A stretch of DNA of 64,000 nt from the NCBI GenBank assembly GCA_903834135.1, contig CAILHZ010000025.1:40897-104896 (forward strand). Reading direction: 5' to 3'. This document shows positions 44,333 through 53,711 of the stretch, one piece after another. A program made the position numbers and the translations under genes. Numbering within the stretch: the stretch's first letter is position 1; each line of letters begins with the position of its first letter. This DNA comes from an uncultured Opitutia bacterium. Its GTDB lineage: Bacteria > Verrucomicrobiota > Verrucomicrobiia > Opitutales > Opitutaceae. Under the pieces are notes generated by a model. It had not been told where the DNA came from, did not search any database, and saw only the letters and a program-made list of their open reading frames with translations.

Positions 44333-45589
44333 GTGAAGCAATCTCGTCTTCAACTTCCTTTAGTAAGTCTTGTTATATTAACCGGACTTAATCTGGTTAA
44401 TTACTTAGACCGTTACGTATTGTCGGCAGTTTTAACACCGATAAAAGTAAGTCTGAAGCTTACTGATACACAGTTAGGTGAACTAGGTGTTGCTTTTATG
44501 CTAGGCTATTTTGTGACAGCACCAATCTTCGGCTATTTAGGTGACCGTATGAGCCGAAAAGGACTGATCCTATCTGGTGTACTTGTTTGGTGTGTAGGTA
44601 CGTGCTTATCGGGCTTTGCGCATGGCTTTTATACGCTTATTTGTTTTCGTGTTCTTGTTGGTTTAGGTGAAGCAAGTTATGGAACACTTAGTCCTGCGTG
44701 GATTTCAGATCTTTATATCCCATCAAAAAGAAATCACGTACTATCGTTTTTTTACTCGGCTATTCCTGTAGGCTCAGCACTTGGATTTCTCTTCGGAGGT
44801 TTCATCGCCCTGCATTACGGCTGGAGAGCGGCTTTTTTCTTAGCCTCAGTACCAGGATTGTTTTTCTTAACTGTGTTGGCGTATATCAATGAACCTCAGC
44901 GGGGTTTAAGTGATGGAGCTAGTGACGATTTAATATCTACACTACCTAGACTAGGATTATTGAGTGCATACAGGCCGCTGCTTTCATGCCCTGATTATCT
45001 ACGCGTTGTGTTTGGTTATACAGCTCAAACCTTTGCTTTAGGTGCCTTTGCATTTTGGGGACCCACTTTTCTACACCGGGTCAGGGGCCTAACACTGTTA
45101 GATGCTGATAAATTTTTTGGCTCTGCTTTAGTAGTCACAGGTTTAGTTGCGACTCTTTTAGGGGGCCTTTGGGGGACTTACTGGAAAAAGAAAAGAAGTA
45201 ATGCCTATGCGTGTATCTTAGCTCTAAGTGCTACACTTGCTATACCGTTTACTTTGATTTCTTTTACAGCACTTGATCCGACTATATTTAAAACAGCTTT
45301 TATATTCGCGATGTTTTTTATTTTTTTATCCACAGGACCAACCAATACACTCATCTTAGAAACAGTCCCAGTAGGTATGCGAGCAAGTGCAATGGCAGCT
45401 TCGATATTTGTTATACATCTGTTTGGTGACTTAAGTTCTCCCTACATAGTAGGTCATTTATCAGACCAACTGGGAGATCTTCAGAAGGCAGTCCTTTACT
45501 TACTACCTGTAGCACTTGCTGTGTGTGCGCTTATTTGGTCGCTACTTGCTTTAGGTTTTCGGTCCCACACGGTTAAACCAGCGAGTTGA
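44333..45589 (+). CDS. MFS transporter, Spinster-like
   Basis: A 418-residue carrier with 12 predicted helices. NYLDRYVLSAVL in helix 1 and GDRMSRKGL in loop 2-3 are the usual motifs; the pattern resembles Spns-type (sphingolipid or organic-anion) MFS carriers. Start is GTG at 44333 after ATAGGAA. The end overlaps the convergent sodium:solute symporter by 94 bp. Substrate unknown. Confidence 0.82.
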   Translation: MKQSRLQLPLVSLVILTGLNLVNYLDRYVLSAVLTPIKVSLKLTDTQLGELGVAFMLGYFVTAPIFGYLGDRMSRKGLILSGVLVWCVGTCLSGFAHGFYTLICFRVLVGLGEASYGTLSPAWISDLYIPSKRNHVLSFFYSAIPVGSALGFLFGGFIALHYGWRAAFFLASVPGLFFLTVLAYINEPQRGLSDGASDDLISTLPRLGLLSAYRPLLSCPDYLRVVFGYTAQTFALGAFAFWGPTFLHRVRGLTLLDADKFFGSALVVTGLVATLLGGLWGTYWKKKRSNAYACILALSATLAIPFTLISFTALDPTIFKTAFIFAMFFIFLSTGPTNTLILETVPVGMRASAMAASIFVIHLFGDLSSPYIVGHLSDQLGDLQKAVLYLLPVALAVCALIWSLLALGFRSHTVKPAS

Positions 45590-47076
45590 GTATTATCCTT
45601 CGTGGGTAGTATAATACTTGCGATGTAACCAATAATAATGGTTGAAGCAATTGCTACAAATCCGTGAAGGAAGGAAGATACATGGGTGAAGTGTTGTACA
45701 GCCCAAGTGATTGTAATACTTACGATAAGACCAATCAGTACTCCGTTTGAATTAGCTTTGCGTGTTAATAAGCCAAGAGCAAACACTCCAGGTAATCCAC
45801 CTCCAATTAAAGCGAGAAGTTGCAAGTACTTTTCCCACAAGGATTGTACATTAAGACTAGCAATGTACAAAGCCATACCCATGGCCAGTACGCCTGCAGA
45901 GAAGGTTGCCCAGCGTGCAAACTTTACTTGTGCTGCATCACTCTTATGAGGGAATAAAAGGTCAAAACAATCGATTTTAGCTATCGTAGCTGTTGAATTA
46001 ATGACACTGCTGATCGTACCCATAGAGGAGGCAAAAATGCCTGCTACAATAAGTCCAATTAAACCATGAGGTAATTCATTAACGATAAAGTAAGGGACAA
46101 TAGCGTCTGAGGTTGGTAGCGATGCTAAGCGGTCTGGGTGGAACTGATAAAAAGCCCATAGTGCAGTACCTAGAAAGAAAAAGAATAAAGCTGCAGGAAT
46201 TGAGAGGAAGGCGCCCAAAAGAACGCTATTACGTGCAGATTTTACATCGGGAGTTGAAAAAACCCGCTGCATCAGTGGCTGGTCTCCGACTTGTTGAAAG
46301 ATACTGCCAAGACTCATGCCTATAAAGACCCAGATTGTGGGTTGATTTAAATCAAACGCCCACGAGCTTGCTTGTAATTTTTGATGGGCGTGTGCTACTT
46401 CAAAAATACCGGATAGTCCATGGGGTACTCCATGAATGATTTGAAACATCACAAAAAATAGTCCGCCAAATAAGATAATGGACTGTGCTACGTCCGTCCA
46501 AATGACTGCTTCAAATCCACCGCCAATGGCGTAGGCTATCGTCACACCACCTATTAAAATAATGCTGCCGTATACATTAAGTCCTGTGACTTGAGAAAGT
46601 GCCAATGATGGAAGCAAAAGAACGACACTAATACGGCCAAGGATTTTTAGTAGGAGTGTTAAAATTGCACCCAAGACGCGTACTCTTCTGCTAAAACGAG
46701 ATTCTAGGTATTCAAACAGTGTCGTGATATTAAGTTGCCTGAGTAGACTTACAAAAATAAACGCAATAAGGATTGTTCCAATTGTTTGAGCTGGTGTAGA
46801 GCCAAAGGAGAGCCAGTTTTTAGAGTAGGTGGTGGCAGGGATCGCCATCACTGATATGCTGCTTTGGCCTGTTGCAAACCAACTAATCCCTGCTGCCCAC
46901 CATGCTGTCTTACCAGCCCCTCGTAAGAACTGATCTGACGTAGTTTTTTTATCCGACTTATTTTTACGTACGACCCAAAGCCCAATTGCAATATTCAGAA
47001 GAAAGTATCCCAGTAGGATACTATAATCTAAGAGATTGAGTGTACGCACTCCAAGGTCTGCTAGGGGTAGAAGCAT
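45496..47076 (-). CDS. Sodium:solute symporter family protein
   Basis: A 526-residue SSS-family transporter with about 13 helices. The amino end (YSILLGYFLLNIAIGLWV, then AWWAAGISWFATGQSSISVM) and the central RVFSTPDVKSARNS region are typical. Import of a sugar, amino acid or vitamin by sodium symport is expected. It ends in a soluble tail (LAGLTVWDRKPKASSDQ) whose coding part overlaps the convergent MFS gene. Preceded by two dyads at 47083-47109. The symporter lies downstream of ispH on the same strand. Confidence 0.85.
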   Translation of the reverse strand: MLLPLADLGVRTLNLLDYSILLGYFLLNIAIGLWVVRKNKSDKKTTSDQFLRGAGKTAWWAAGISWFATGQSSISVMAIPATTYSKNWLSFGSTPAQTIGTILIAFIFVSLLRQLNITTLFEYLESRFSRRVRVLGAILTLLLKILGRISVVLLLPSLALSQVTGLNVYGSIILIGGVTIAYAIGGGFEAVIWTDVAQSIILFGGLFFVMFQIIHGVPHGLSGIFEVAHAHQKLQASSWAFDLNQPTIWVFIGMSLGSIFQQVGDQPLMQRVFSTPDVKSARNSVLLGAFLSIPAALFFFFLGTALWAFYQFHPDRLASLPTSDAIVPYFIVNELPHGLIGLIVAGIFASSMGTISSVINSTATIAKIDCFDLLFPHKSDAAQVKFARWATFSAGVLAMGMALYIASLNVQSLWEKYLQLLALIGGGLPGVFALGLLTRKANSNGVLIGLIVSITITWAVQHFTHVSSFLHGFVAIASTIIIGYIASIILPTKDNTQLAGLTVWDRKPKASSDQISAHTASATGSK

Positions 47077-47082
47077 GGGGTA

Positions 47083-47109
47083 ATTCTTAAAAGAATAGGG
47101 GAACCCCTA
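47083..47109 (-). promoter_or_regulatory. Two adjoining dyads before the symporter start
   Basis: ATTCTT-AA-AAGAAT (47083-47096) and TAGGGG-AA-CCCCTA (47096-47109) are adjoining perfect inverted repeats sharing one base, only 6 nt from the ATG. Possible operator or translation-blocking hairpins. Confidence 0.4.
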
Positions 47110-47144
47110 AGATGATTCAAATCTAAGTCTAATGCACTCCAAAT

Positions 47145-48902
47145 TTACGATTTTTGTGAAGTCTCTAGGTCTAATAAGACTTGGTCGATTGTTTTTAAGC
47201 TATGAGGTTCTATAAAGCTGTTAATGCGGTGTATGACTTGCTGGATAATTCCGTCAGGACATGAAGCACCACCTGTAATTAAGATTTTACGAGGTGTGGA
47301 TCCTATTCCCTCAGGCCAAAGTAATTTTTTAATAAAACGATTTGCAGTTATATCCGCCTGATTTGCAGGGAAAATAAAATGCTCTACTGATTCAATTGAT
47401 TGGATATTTGATTCACTTTGGATGAAGAAGGCTTTGTCTTTAAGCTTTTCTGCACATAATCGATATAGCTGGTATGTGTTAGATGAGTTACGCCCACCTA
47501 TAACAAATGCCGCGTCTACATTCTCTTCTAAGGCTTTAGTGAGTGCATCCTGATTTACCTGAGTGGCGTAGCACAGGGTGTCAGTTCTGCCGCTCCCACC
47601 TACGCGGGGTTTATCTCCTGCTTTATCTGCTCCAAAATAAGTCGCATATTTTTCTCTTAATAAAGCGATGATTTCACGGGTTTCGTTAACAAGTAACGTT
47701 GTTTGATTAACGACTGCGACTCGTTCTAGATCACGATTAACATCAAAATTAGGCGTGTGTTTACCCTCAAATAGTGCGTAGAAGCTTTGTCTTATTGCAG
47801 GATCTTTGGATGTGATGATTGCAGAAAGAAGCTTAGTTTCTTCAAGATTACGTACGATCACTGCTGGAGCATACCTCTTAGTATTTGAAAAAGTTGCCTT
47901 AGTTTCTTCGTGTTCATGCTTGCCGTGAATTACAACAGTGTAGCCTTCACGTCCGTAAACACGCGCTGCTTTCCAAACTTTTTCTACTAGCATACACGTT
48001 GCGTCGTGATTAAATACGGCGACTCCTTTTTTAACTAGACGCAACTTATCTTCATCAGTCGCTCCAAAAGCTGGAATAATAACAATATCATCAGGGGTAA
48101 GCGTATCCCAAAGTAATCTACTAGATGTAGGTGTTTCATCAACTGTGTAGGGTATGCCTTTATCACTTTGCAGATAACGAAGCCCACGTTTAAGAAGATC
48201 TGTATTCACAAAGGGATTGTGAATCAATTCCGAAAGCATGAAGACTCGCTTCTTCGGGTTTTCAGCGAGTGTTTCGTACGCACGCTCAATAGCGTTTTTA
48301 ACGCCTAAACAAAAACCGAAGTGACTTGGAATAATGTAGTGAACTTTGCCAAAGTCTAAATCAACAGGTGCATCTGCTGTTCTCTCGTGTCTTCTTGCGA
48401 GAGTTTTAATCGCTGAACATAATTTAGATTGGTACAAAGCGCCTGCTTCGGCATCAGGTGCATACACCTGTGCGTTACGTTCTTTTTCTGGTCTAAATTT
48501 GTAGATGAAATCATTTTCACCTAAATGCAGGTAGGGTATCTCGACTAAGTAGGGTTCTAGTCCTGCGAGAATAGCAGCTAGCGAAGGTGCTAACATCTCA
48601 GGATTATTTTCTAATGTTTCCAGTGTCCAGAATTCAATTTCACTATCCTTAGATTTTCCCTCGGATTGAACAAAGTAAATGCGGTAATTTCTACCTGCTA
48701 CCTCAAGGTTAAATTTCTCCTTAGCTTGTGTGTGGCTAGTATATGCAGATTCAAGCCTGCTAATTGCCATTTCAAGATCCGTACCCGTGAATGCTAGCCC
48801 TGCCTTAGAGCCAAGTTTTCGTACAGCAACTTGATTGTTTGAGTTGAATGCAAGTATGCAGATCAACTCAACAGATTTTATATCAGGTGTAGGAGAACTC
48901 AT
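47145..48902 (-). CDS. ispH: 4-hydroxy-3-methylbut-2-enyl diphosphate reductase with long amino-terminal extension
   Basis: A 585-residue IspH, last enzyme of the MEP isoprenoid pathway, giving IPP and DMAPP. The iron-sulfur cysteines are Cys198 (GFCLGV), Cys303 (DATCMLV) and Cys444 (TDTLCYATQ); SELIHNP and HGKHEHEE are the other signatures, the latter closer to the plant/cyanobacterial style than to the E. coli style. Bacterial IspH is normally about 310-410 residues; here about 185 residues precede it, with no recognised domain (VELICILAFNSNNQVAVRK start). Second or third gene after leuB-alaS on the minus strand, 32 bp after alaS. Confidence 0.88.
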   Translation of the reverse strand: MSSPTPDIKSVELICILAFNSNNQVAVRKLGSKAGLAFTGTDLEMAISRLESAYTSHTQAKEKFNLEVAGRNYRIYFVQSEGKSKDSEIEFWTLETLENNPEMLAPSLAAILAGLEPYLVEIPYLHLGENDFIYKFRPEKERNAQVYAPDAEAGALYQSKLCSAIKTLARRHERTADAPVDLDFGKVHYIIPSHFGFCLGVKNAIERAYETLAENPKKRVFMLSELIHNPFVNTDLLKRGLRYLQSDKGIPYTVDETPTSSRLLWDTLTPDDIVIIPAFGATDEDKLRLVKKGVAVFNHDATCMLVEKVWKAARVYGREGYTVVIHGKHEHEETKATFSNTKRYAPAVIVRNLEETKLLSAIITSKDPAIRQSFYALFEGKHTPNFDVNRDLERVAVVNQTTLLVNETREIIALLREKYATYFGADKAGDKPRVGGSGRTDTLCYATQVNQDALTKALEENVDAAFVIGGRNSSNTYQLYRLCAEKLKDKAFFIQSESNIQSIESVEHFIFPANQADITANRFIKKLLWPEGIGSTPRKILITGGASCPDGIIQQVIHRINSFIEPHSLKTIDQVLLDLETSQKS

Positions 48903-48934
48903 CGTTTAAGAATTATCCTGTAGGTTACTTAGCC

Positions 48935-51652
48935 TTATTTTTGATGGGCTAAGAAAACTGATTCAAGAGCGGCAGGATTTTTACCGCCACCCATTGCAAA
49001 GTCAGCTTTACCACCACCTTTGCCTTCAAGTTTTAGGCTCAGCTCATTGACTATTTTACCTGCTAGATGGCCTGCCTTGATGGCTAAAGCACTACAGAAG
49101 GCAACTACAGTTGCTTTTTCATTAAGTGCTGAACCAAGAATAACTACGCCTTCACCCATTTTAGCAATCACTTGTGCTCCAAGAGCACGTAAAGCTTCAG
49201 GGTTATCAACTGTGACTACAGCGGTTACAAATTTTAAGCCATCACGATCAACTGCTTTTTCTGCAAGTGCATCCGCTAGGCCTGCAGCAGCTTTTTGTTC
49301 AAAGCTCTTAAGTTTCTTTTCTGTTTCCGTTTTCTCACTCAAGAGTTGATCAAAACGGCGCTCAAGGTCTGCAGGTGTCGTCTTAAGCCGTGCAGCTAGT
49401 GCTTGAAGCTTGGCTTCATTATCTGAAATCAGAGCTACTGTTGCATCTCCAGCTACTGCTTCAATTCGGCGTGTACCTGCAGCTACTGCACTTTCATGAA
49501 TAATTTTAACTAAACCAATTTCACCAGTGGTTTGAACATGGGTTCCACCGCAGAGTTCGCGGCTATAGCCGCCAATATCTACGACACGTACTACTTTACC
49601 GTATTTTTCACCGAAGAAAGCGAGGGTGCCTTCAGGTTTTTTATCAAAATCTACCTCATAGGATAATACCTGCGCATTATCCAGTACACAGCTATTGACG
49701 AGTCCTTCAATTTGCTGAAGTTGATCGCTAGTCAGCGCCTCAAAGTGCGAGAAATCGAAACGTAATCGGTCTCCAGCATTAAGGGAACCGGCTTGGCGTA
49801 CATGTGTTCCAAGGACTTTACGTAGAGCCCAGTTAAGTAAATGAGTTGCAGTGTGATGGCGCTGGATACTACGACGTCTTACTAGGTCTAGTGTGAGTAC
49901 TACGTCAGTTCCTACACTAGGAACTATGGAAGCTTGGGTTACTTTATGTAAATACCTGCCTTGTTTGTCTTTAATCGTATCTACAATAGTAAGATTTGTG
50001 CCTGCAAAAGAAACGCTGCCTTGGTCTCCGAGTTGTCCGCCCATTTCGGCATAGAACGGAGTTTGGTTAAATGAAATAAACAGATCCTCACCTGAGGGAA
50101 TTACTTCAGTGACTTTTGCATTAACGCTATCTTTGAGAAGCGTGTAACCTGTGAAGGTGGTTGGAGTAATAACCGCGTTTGTTTCACCTTGTGTTGCTGC
50201 AACAACGACTTCACGTTTTAGAGCTGATCTACCACGTTCGCGCTGTTTTTTCATTTCAGCTTCAAAGCCGTCCTGATCAACCGTGAGATTGCGTTCTGTT
50301 GCTAACACTTGAGTTAAATCCAGAGGAAACCCGTATGTGTCGTAGAGTTCGAAAGCAATTGTTCCAGGGACGATCTTAGTTTTTGCAGTCGAAGCAAACT
50401 GATTAAAGATTGCAAGACCTCGCTCTAAAGTTCTTCCAAAGGATTCTTCTTCCGAGCGAATAACTCTGCAAACAATGTCTTTTTGTTGCACGAGTTCCGG
50501 GAATACTGCGCCTAAGGATTCAACCACAGGTGCAACTAGTTGTTCAAAAAAGCCTACCTTAAGGCCTAATTTTGTACCGTATAAAATGCCGCGACGTAGA
50601 ATACGTCTTACGACATAATTACGACCTTCATTGCCAGGTAATATTTGATCTGCAATCGCGCAAGATACGCATCGTGCATGATCTGCTAAAACGCGAAACG
50701 CGATGTCTATTTTTTCTTGTTCACTTAAACCTTCTCTTTTGGTTGGAACAGTTGCTGTGTATGTCTTACCTGAAAGTTCTGTGATCTTTGTAAACAGAGG
50801 ATTAAAAACATCCGCTGCATAATTTGAAGGATCCTTATCAAACTCTTTAAACCCATTTGTTGTAGCGTAGATACCAGCAACACGCTCAAAGCCCATACCC
50901 GTATCAACGTGCTTTGCTTGCAGAGGAGAGAATGTGCCATCTACATTCGCATTAAATTGAATGAACACATGGTTCCAGATTTCAATACAGCGAGGGGAGC
51001 CTTGATTAACTAAGGCTCGGCCTGCTGACTCTTCATCGGAAGCTAATAAATTAAAATGAATTTCAGAGCATGGACCACACGGACCTGTTTCTCCCATCAT
51101 CCAGAAATTATCTTTTTTATTTCCGTTAACGATGTGTACCTTAGGATCTAGGCCTTCTTTAGCGAAAAGTGCAGACCATATCTCGTATGCTTCTTGATCG
51201 AAGTCAGCGGGATCGTTCTTGGATTTATCTGGTGAGTAGACTGTAGCAAATAAACGTTTTGCAGGAATACCCCAGCGCTTAGTGATTAATTCCCAGCCCC
51301 ATTCGATAGATTCTTTTTTAAAGTAATCTCCAAAGGACCAGTTTCCTAACATTTCAAATAGTGTATGGTGGTAGGTATCAAAGCCTACGTCTTCTAAGTC
51401 ATTATGCTTACCGCCAGCACGAATACATTTTTGGGTATCTGCAGCCCGAGTATTTTTGCCAGGTTTTACACCAGCCCAGCTCGCAACATCTGCTTGTTTT
51501 GATCCCAAGAAAATAGGAACAAATTGATTCATTCCTGCATTGGTAAATAAAAGCCCGGGTGAATCCGGTAGCAGAGAAGATGATGGCACTAAGGTGTGCC
51601 CTTTTTCTGCAAAAAAATCTAGGAATGACTGTCTAATTTGAGCTGATGTCAT
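48935..51652 (-). CDS. alaS: Alanyl-tRNA synthetase
   Basis: A 905-residue class II synthetase from the ATG at 51652 (a TTG two codons upstream is less likely). Order: catalytic core (MTSAQIRQSFLDFF, NAGMNQFVP, GDYFKKESIEWGWEL), editing domain with HTATH and CGGTH, and a carboxy-terminal oligomerisation domain. Charges tRNA-Ala. Twelve bp downstream of leuB and 32 bp before ispH on the same strand. Confidence 0.96.
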   Translation of the reverse strand: MTSAQIRQSFLDFFAEKGHTLVPSSSLLPDSPGLLFTNAGMNQFVPIFLGSKQADVASWAGVKPGKNTRAADTQKCIRAGGKHNDLEDVGFDTYHHTLFEMLGNWSFGDYFKKESIEWGWELITKRWGIPAKRLFATVYSPDKSKNDPADFDQEAYEIWSALFAKEGLDPKVHIVNGNKKDNFWMMGETGPCGPCSEIHFNLLASDEESAGRALVNQGSPRCIEIWNHVFIQFNANVDGTFSPLQAKHVDTGMGFERVAGIYATTNGFKEFDKDPSNYAADVFNPLFTKITELSGKTYTATVPTKREGLSEQEKIDIAFRVLADHARCVSCAIADQILPGNEGRNYVVRRILRRGILYGTKLGLKVGFFEQLVAPVVESLGAVFPELVQQKDIVCRVIRSEEESFGRTLERGLAIFNQFASTAKTKIVPGTIAFELYDTYGFPLDLTQVLATERNLTVDQDGFEAEMKKQRERGRSALKREVVVAATQGETNAVITPTTFTGYTLLKDSVNAKVTEVIPSGEDLFISFNQTPFYAEMGGQLGDQGSVSFAGTNLTIVDTIKDKQGRYLHKVTQASIVPSVGTDVVLTLDLVRRRSIQRHHTATHLLNWALRKVLGTHVRQAGSLNAGDRLRFDFSHFEALTSDQLQQIEGLVNSCVLDNAQVLSYEVDFDKKPEGTLAFFGEKYGKVVRVVDIGGYSRELCGGTHVQTTGEIGLVKIIHESAVAAGTRRIEAVAGDATVALISDNEAKLQALAARLKTTPADLERRFDQLLSEKTETEKKLKSFEQKAAAGLADALAEKAVDRDGLKFVTAVVTVDNPEALRALGAQVIAKMGEGVVILGSALNEKATVVAFCSALAIKAGHLAGKIVNELSLKLEGKGGGKADFAMGGGKNPAALESVFLAHQK

Positions 51653-51664
51653 GTACAAAAGGCG

Positions 51665-52771
51665 TTATAGATTTGCGATAATCGCGTCTGTCATTGCTTG
51701 AGTGCCCACGGAAGCTCCACCAAAAGCGATGTCGCCTGTGCGTGTACCGCCTGTGACCGCTTTTTTAACTGCAGCTTCAATACGTGCTGCTGGCTTTTCT
51801 AAGCCAAAGCTGTATCGAAGCATTAATGCTACGGAAAGAATTTGAGCACATGGATTTGCAATACCTTTACCTGCAATATCGGGAGCTGTGCCGCCTGCAG
51901 GTTCGAATAAGCCGAAGGGTAGACCACGTGAATTCTTACTCGCTCCTAGTGATGCAGAAGAAAGCATTCCTAGGGATCCACAGATGACTGCCATTTCGTC
52001 TGATAGGATATCACCGAACATATTCTCTGTTACGAAAACATCGAACTGGTTTGGATCACGTACTAGTTGCATCGCTGCATTATCCACATACATGTGACTG
52101 AGTTGAATCTCAGGGGCATGTTTAGCTACATATTCAGTCGCTGTTTTTCTCCAGAGTACTGAAGTCTCAAGTACGTTAGCTTTATCAACTGAGCAGAGTT
52201 TATTTTTGCGGGACTTAGCTGCTGCAATTGCTGTATCTAAAATACGTTCGATTTCAGATTTGCGGTACACCATGGTGTCCACGGATTGGATATCACCATT
52301 TGCAAGCGTTGTCGTTTCTTTAGGTAGACCAAAGTAAAGTCCACCGGTTAATTCACGAATACAGACAATATCTATGCCGTTTGGAATACGCTCACTTTTT
52401 AAAGGAGAAGCTCCGGAGAGTTCGGGATACAATAAGCCGGGTCTAATGTTTGCAAACAAAGTGAAGTGCTTACGTAGGGGAAGTAGAGCAGCGCGTTCTG
52501 GTTGTTCCTTAGGAGGTAATTTTTCCCACTTAGGACCGCCTACTGATCCGAATAAAATAGCGTCACTTTGTTCGCAAATTTTGAGTGTCGAGTCGGGGAG
52601 TGCTTTACCATGGTTATCAATACCTGCGCCCCCGACATCCGCTGCTTTGTAATCAAGAGTAAGGTTCTCTTGCTTAGCTGCGTGTTCAAGAACACGCAGA
52701 GCTTGGGTCATTACTTCGGGGCCGATATAATCACCCGCGAGGACAGCGAACTTAAGGGAGGTATGTGCCAT
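51665..52771 (-). CDS. leuB: 3-isopropylmalate dehydrogenase
   Basis: A 368-residue leucine-pathway enzyme. Motifs: GDYIGPEV at the start, [36 protein letters not shown] with the active lysine, [10 protein letters not shown] and [12 protein letters not shown], and HGSAPD-type [11 protein letters not shown] near the end. NAD-dependent oxidative decarboxylation. First gene of the minus-strand leuB-alaS-ispH run; upstream spacer contains an inverted-repeat cluster. Confidence 0.95.
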   Translation of the reverse strand: MAHTSLKFAVLAGDYIGPEVMTQALRVLEHAAKQENLTLDYKAADVGGAGIDNHGKALPDSTLKICEQSDAILFGSVGGPKWEKLPPKEQPERAALLPLRKHFTLFANIRPGLLYPELSGASPLKSERIPNGIDIVCIRELTGGLYFGLPKETTTLANGDIQSVDTMVYRKSEIERILDTAIAAAKSRKNKLCSVDKANVLETSVLWRKTATEYVAKHAPEIQLSHMYVDNAAMQLVRDPNQFDVFVTENMFGDILSDEMAVICGSLGMLSSASLGASKNSRGLPFGLFEPAGGTAPDIAGKGIANPCAQILSVALMLRYSFGLEKPAARIEAAVKKAVTGGTRTGDIAFGGASVGTQAMTDAIIANL

Positions 52772-52959
52772 GGCTTTAAAAAATAGAGTGCTTGAAGAGA
52801 CTTTTATTCAGGAGGTTGAATTATGCAGAATTAAAATTTTAACTACGACCTGATTAAGAGGTGCGAACCATGCAGGTTATAGTATGAACTGTTTTGCATA
52901 AAGACCTAATCAAAATTGATCATTTAAGATCAAAACGGAAGTACTTTTACTAGCTTTAA

Positions 52960-53015
52960 GCCTAGATCTGCTAGGCCTACCCTAGGCTACACCTGTAAGT
53001 GTGGAATTAGCCTAG
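52960..53015 (-). repeat. CTAGGC inverted-repeat cluster
   Basis: GCCTAG/CTAGGC (52960-52965, 52971-52976), then CTAGGCTA (52982-52989) paired with TAGCCTAG (53008-53015) around a nested ACAC/GTGT. It lies between the leuB start and the toxin stop. No T-run on either side, so a leader hairpin, attenuator or protein site rather than a plain terminator. Confidence 0.5.
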
Positions 53016-53033
53016 CTAGCTGCTCGCGTTTTC

Positions 53034-53354
53034 TTAATATAAGAATGCGTCCAAGCAACTCTCGATAGCATCAAGCCTTTCGTTGGATATTTGCCCTATA
53101 ATACCCAGTAATCTAGTCTTTCGTACCTGGCGTATTCCTGGAATCACGGCGTAGCTGTTTTTTCCTCCAAACTCACCAATCTCGATGCGAAGAGGGGCTA
53201 TTTCAGGGGCCAGTGTGGATGTGGGTATGATTATAACGGTGCTTAAGACCTCATTATGAAGTGTCCCCGAAATAATTACGCCGGGTCGTACTTTCCCCAT
53301 TTCTGGAGGTGAAGCGTCACTTAAATTTACCCAAACTACAGTTCCACGTTTCAT
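53034..53354 (-). CDS. MazF/PemK-type endoribonuclease toxin
   Basis: A 106-residue toxin of the type II MazF/PemK/CcdB fold. KRGTVVWVNL at the start and GKVRPGVIIS with the conserved Arg-Pro are the family marks, followed by VIIIPTST and IRQVRKTRLLGIIGQIS. Expected to cut mRNA when free. It lies 5 bp after its antitoxin gene on the minus strand, in the usual antitoxin-first order. Confidence 0.88.
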   Translation of the reverse strand: MKRGTVVWVNLSDASPPEMGKVRPGVIISGTLHNEVLSTVIIIPTSTLAPEIAPLRIEIGEFGGKNSYAVIPGIRQVRKTRLLGIIGQISNERLDAIESCLDAFLY

Positions 53355-53359
53355 GTTTT

Positions 53360-53596
53360 TTACTTCTCGATCTCACCTACAAGTGGAGCTAATTCCCATA
53401 CTTCCATAGCAGCACGTTCTTCAGGATTATCCTCTAAGAATTGCTTATAAATTAGAACAGCAGCTTTGTTTTCCCGCGCCTTATGCTCCTTTACTATTAA
53501 ATTCCGCACATAGCCTGAGATACTCTCATCTTTGGATTTTAATTCGGTGACCTTTTTTACCAAATCAGACTCTAGCTTTATAGTAGTTGCTGGCAT
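53360..53596 (-). CDS. Ribbon-helix-helix type antitoxin
   Basis: A 78-residue protein. The first 45 residues (TTIKLESDLVKKVTELKS ... ISGYVRNLIV) look like a ribbon-helix-helix DNA-binding domain and the tail (YKQFLEDNPEERAAMEVWE) like a toxin-neutralising segment. It precedes the MazF-type toxin by 5 bp. The start codon overlaps a direct/inverted-repeat cluster consistent with autoregulation. Confidence 0.82.
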   Translation of the reverse strand: MPATTIKLESDLVKKVTELKSKDESISGYVRNLIVKEHKARENKAAVLIYKQFLEDNPEERAAMEVWELAPLVGEIEK

Positions 53597-53621
53597 ACTA
53601 ATATAGTAGATTTTTAGTATG
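53594..53621. promoter_or_regulatory. Candidate autoregulatory operator of the toxin-antitoxin pair
   Basis: CATACTAA (53594-53601) and TTAGTATG (53614-53621) are perfect inverted copies, with a third half-site TAGTA (53604-53608) between them. The first half includes the antitoxin start codon, so binding would cover the start of translation or transcription. Confidence 0.5.
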
Positions 53622-53711
53622 AATTGTCAATCGCACCTTGCACCATTGTGCTGACGGTAAATCGGTTTAAAGCGGTTGCAACGGCCTAACACCTGGGGTT
53701 TTGTTCGGTTT

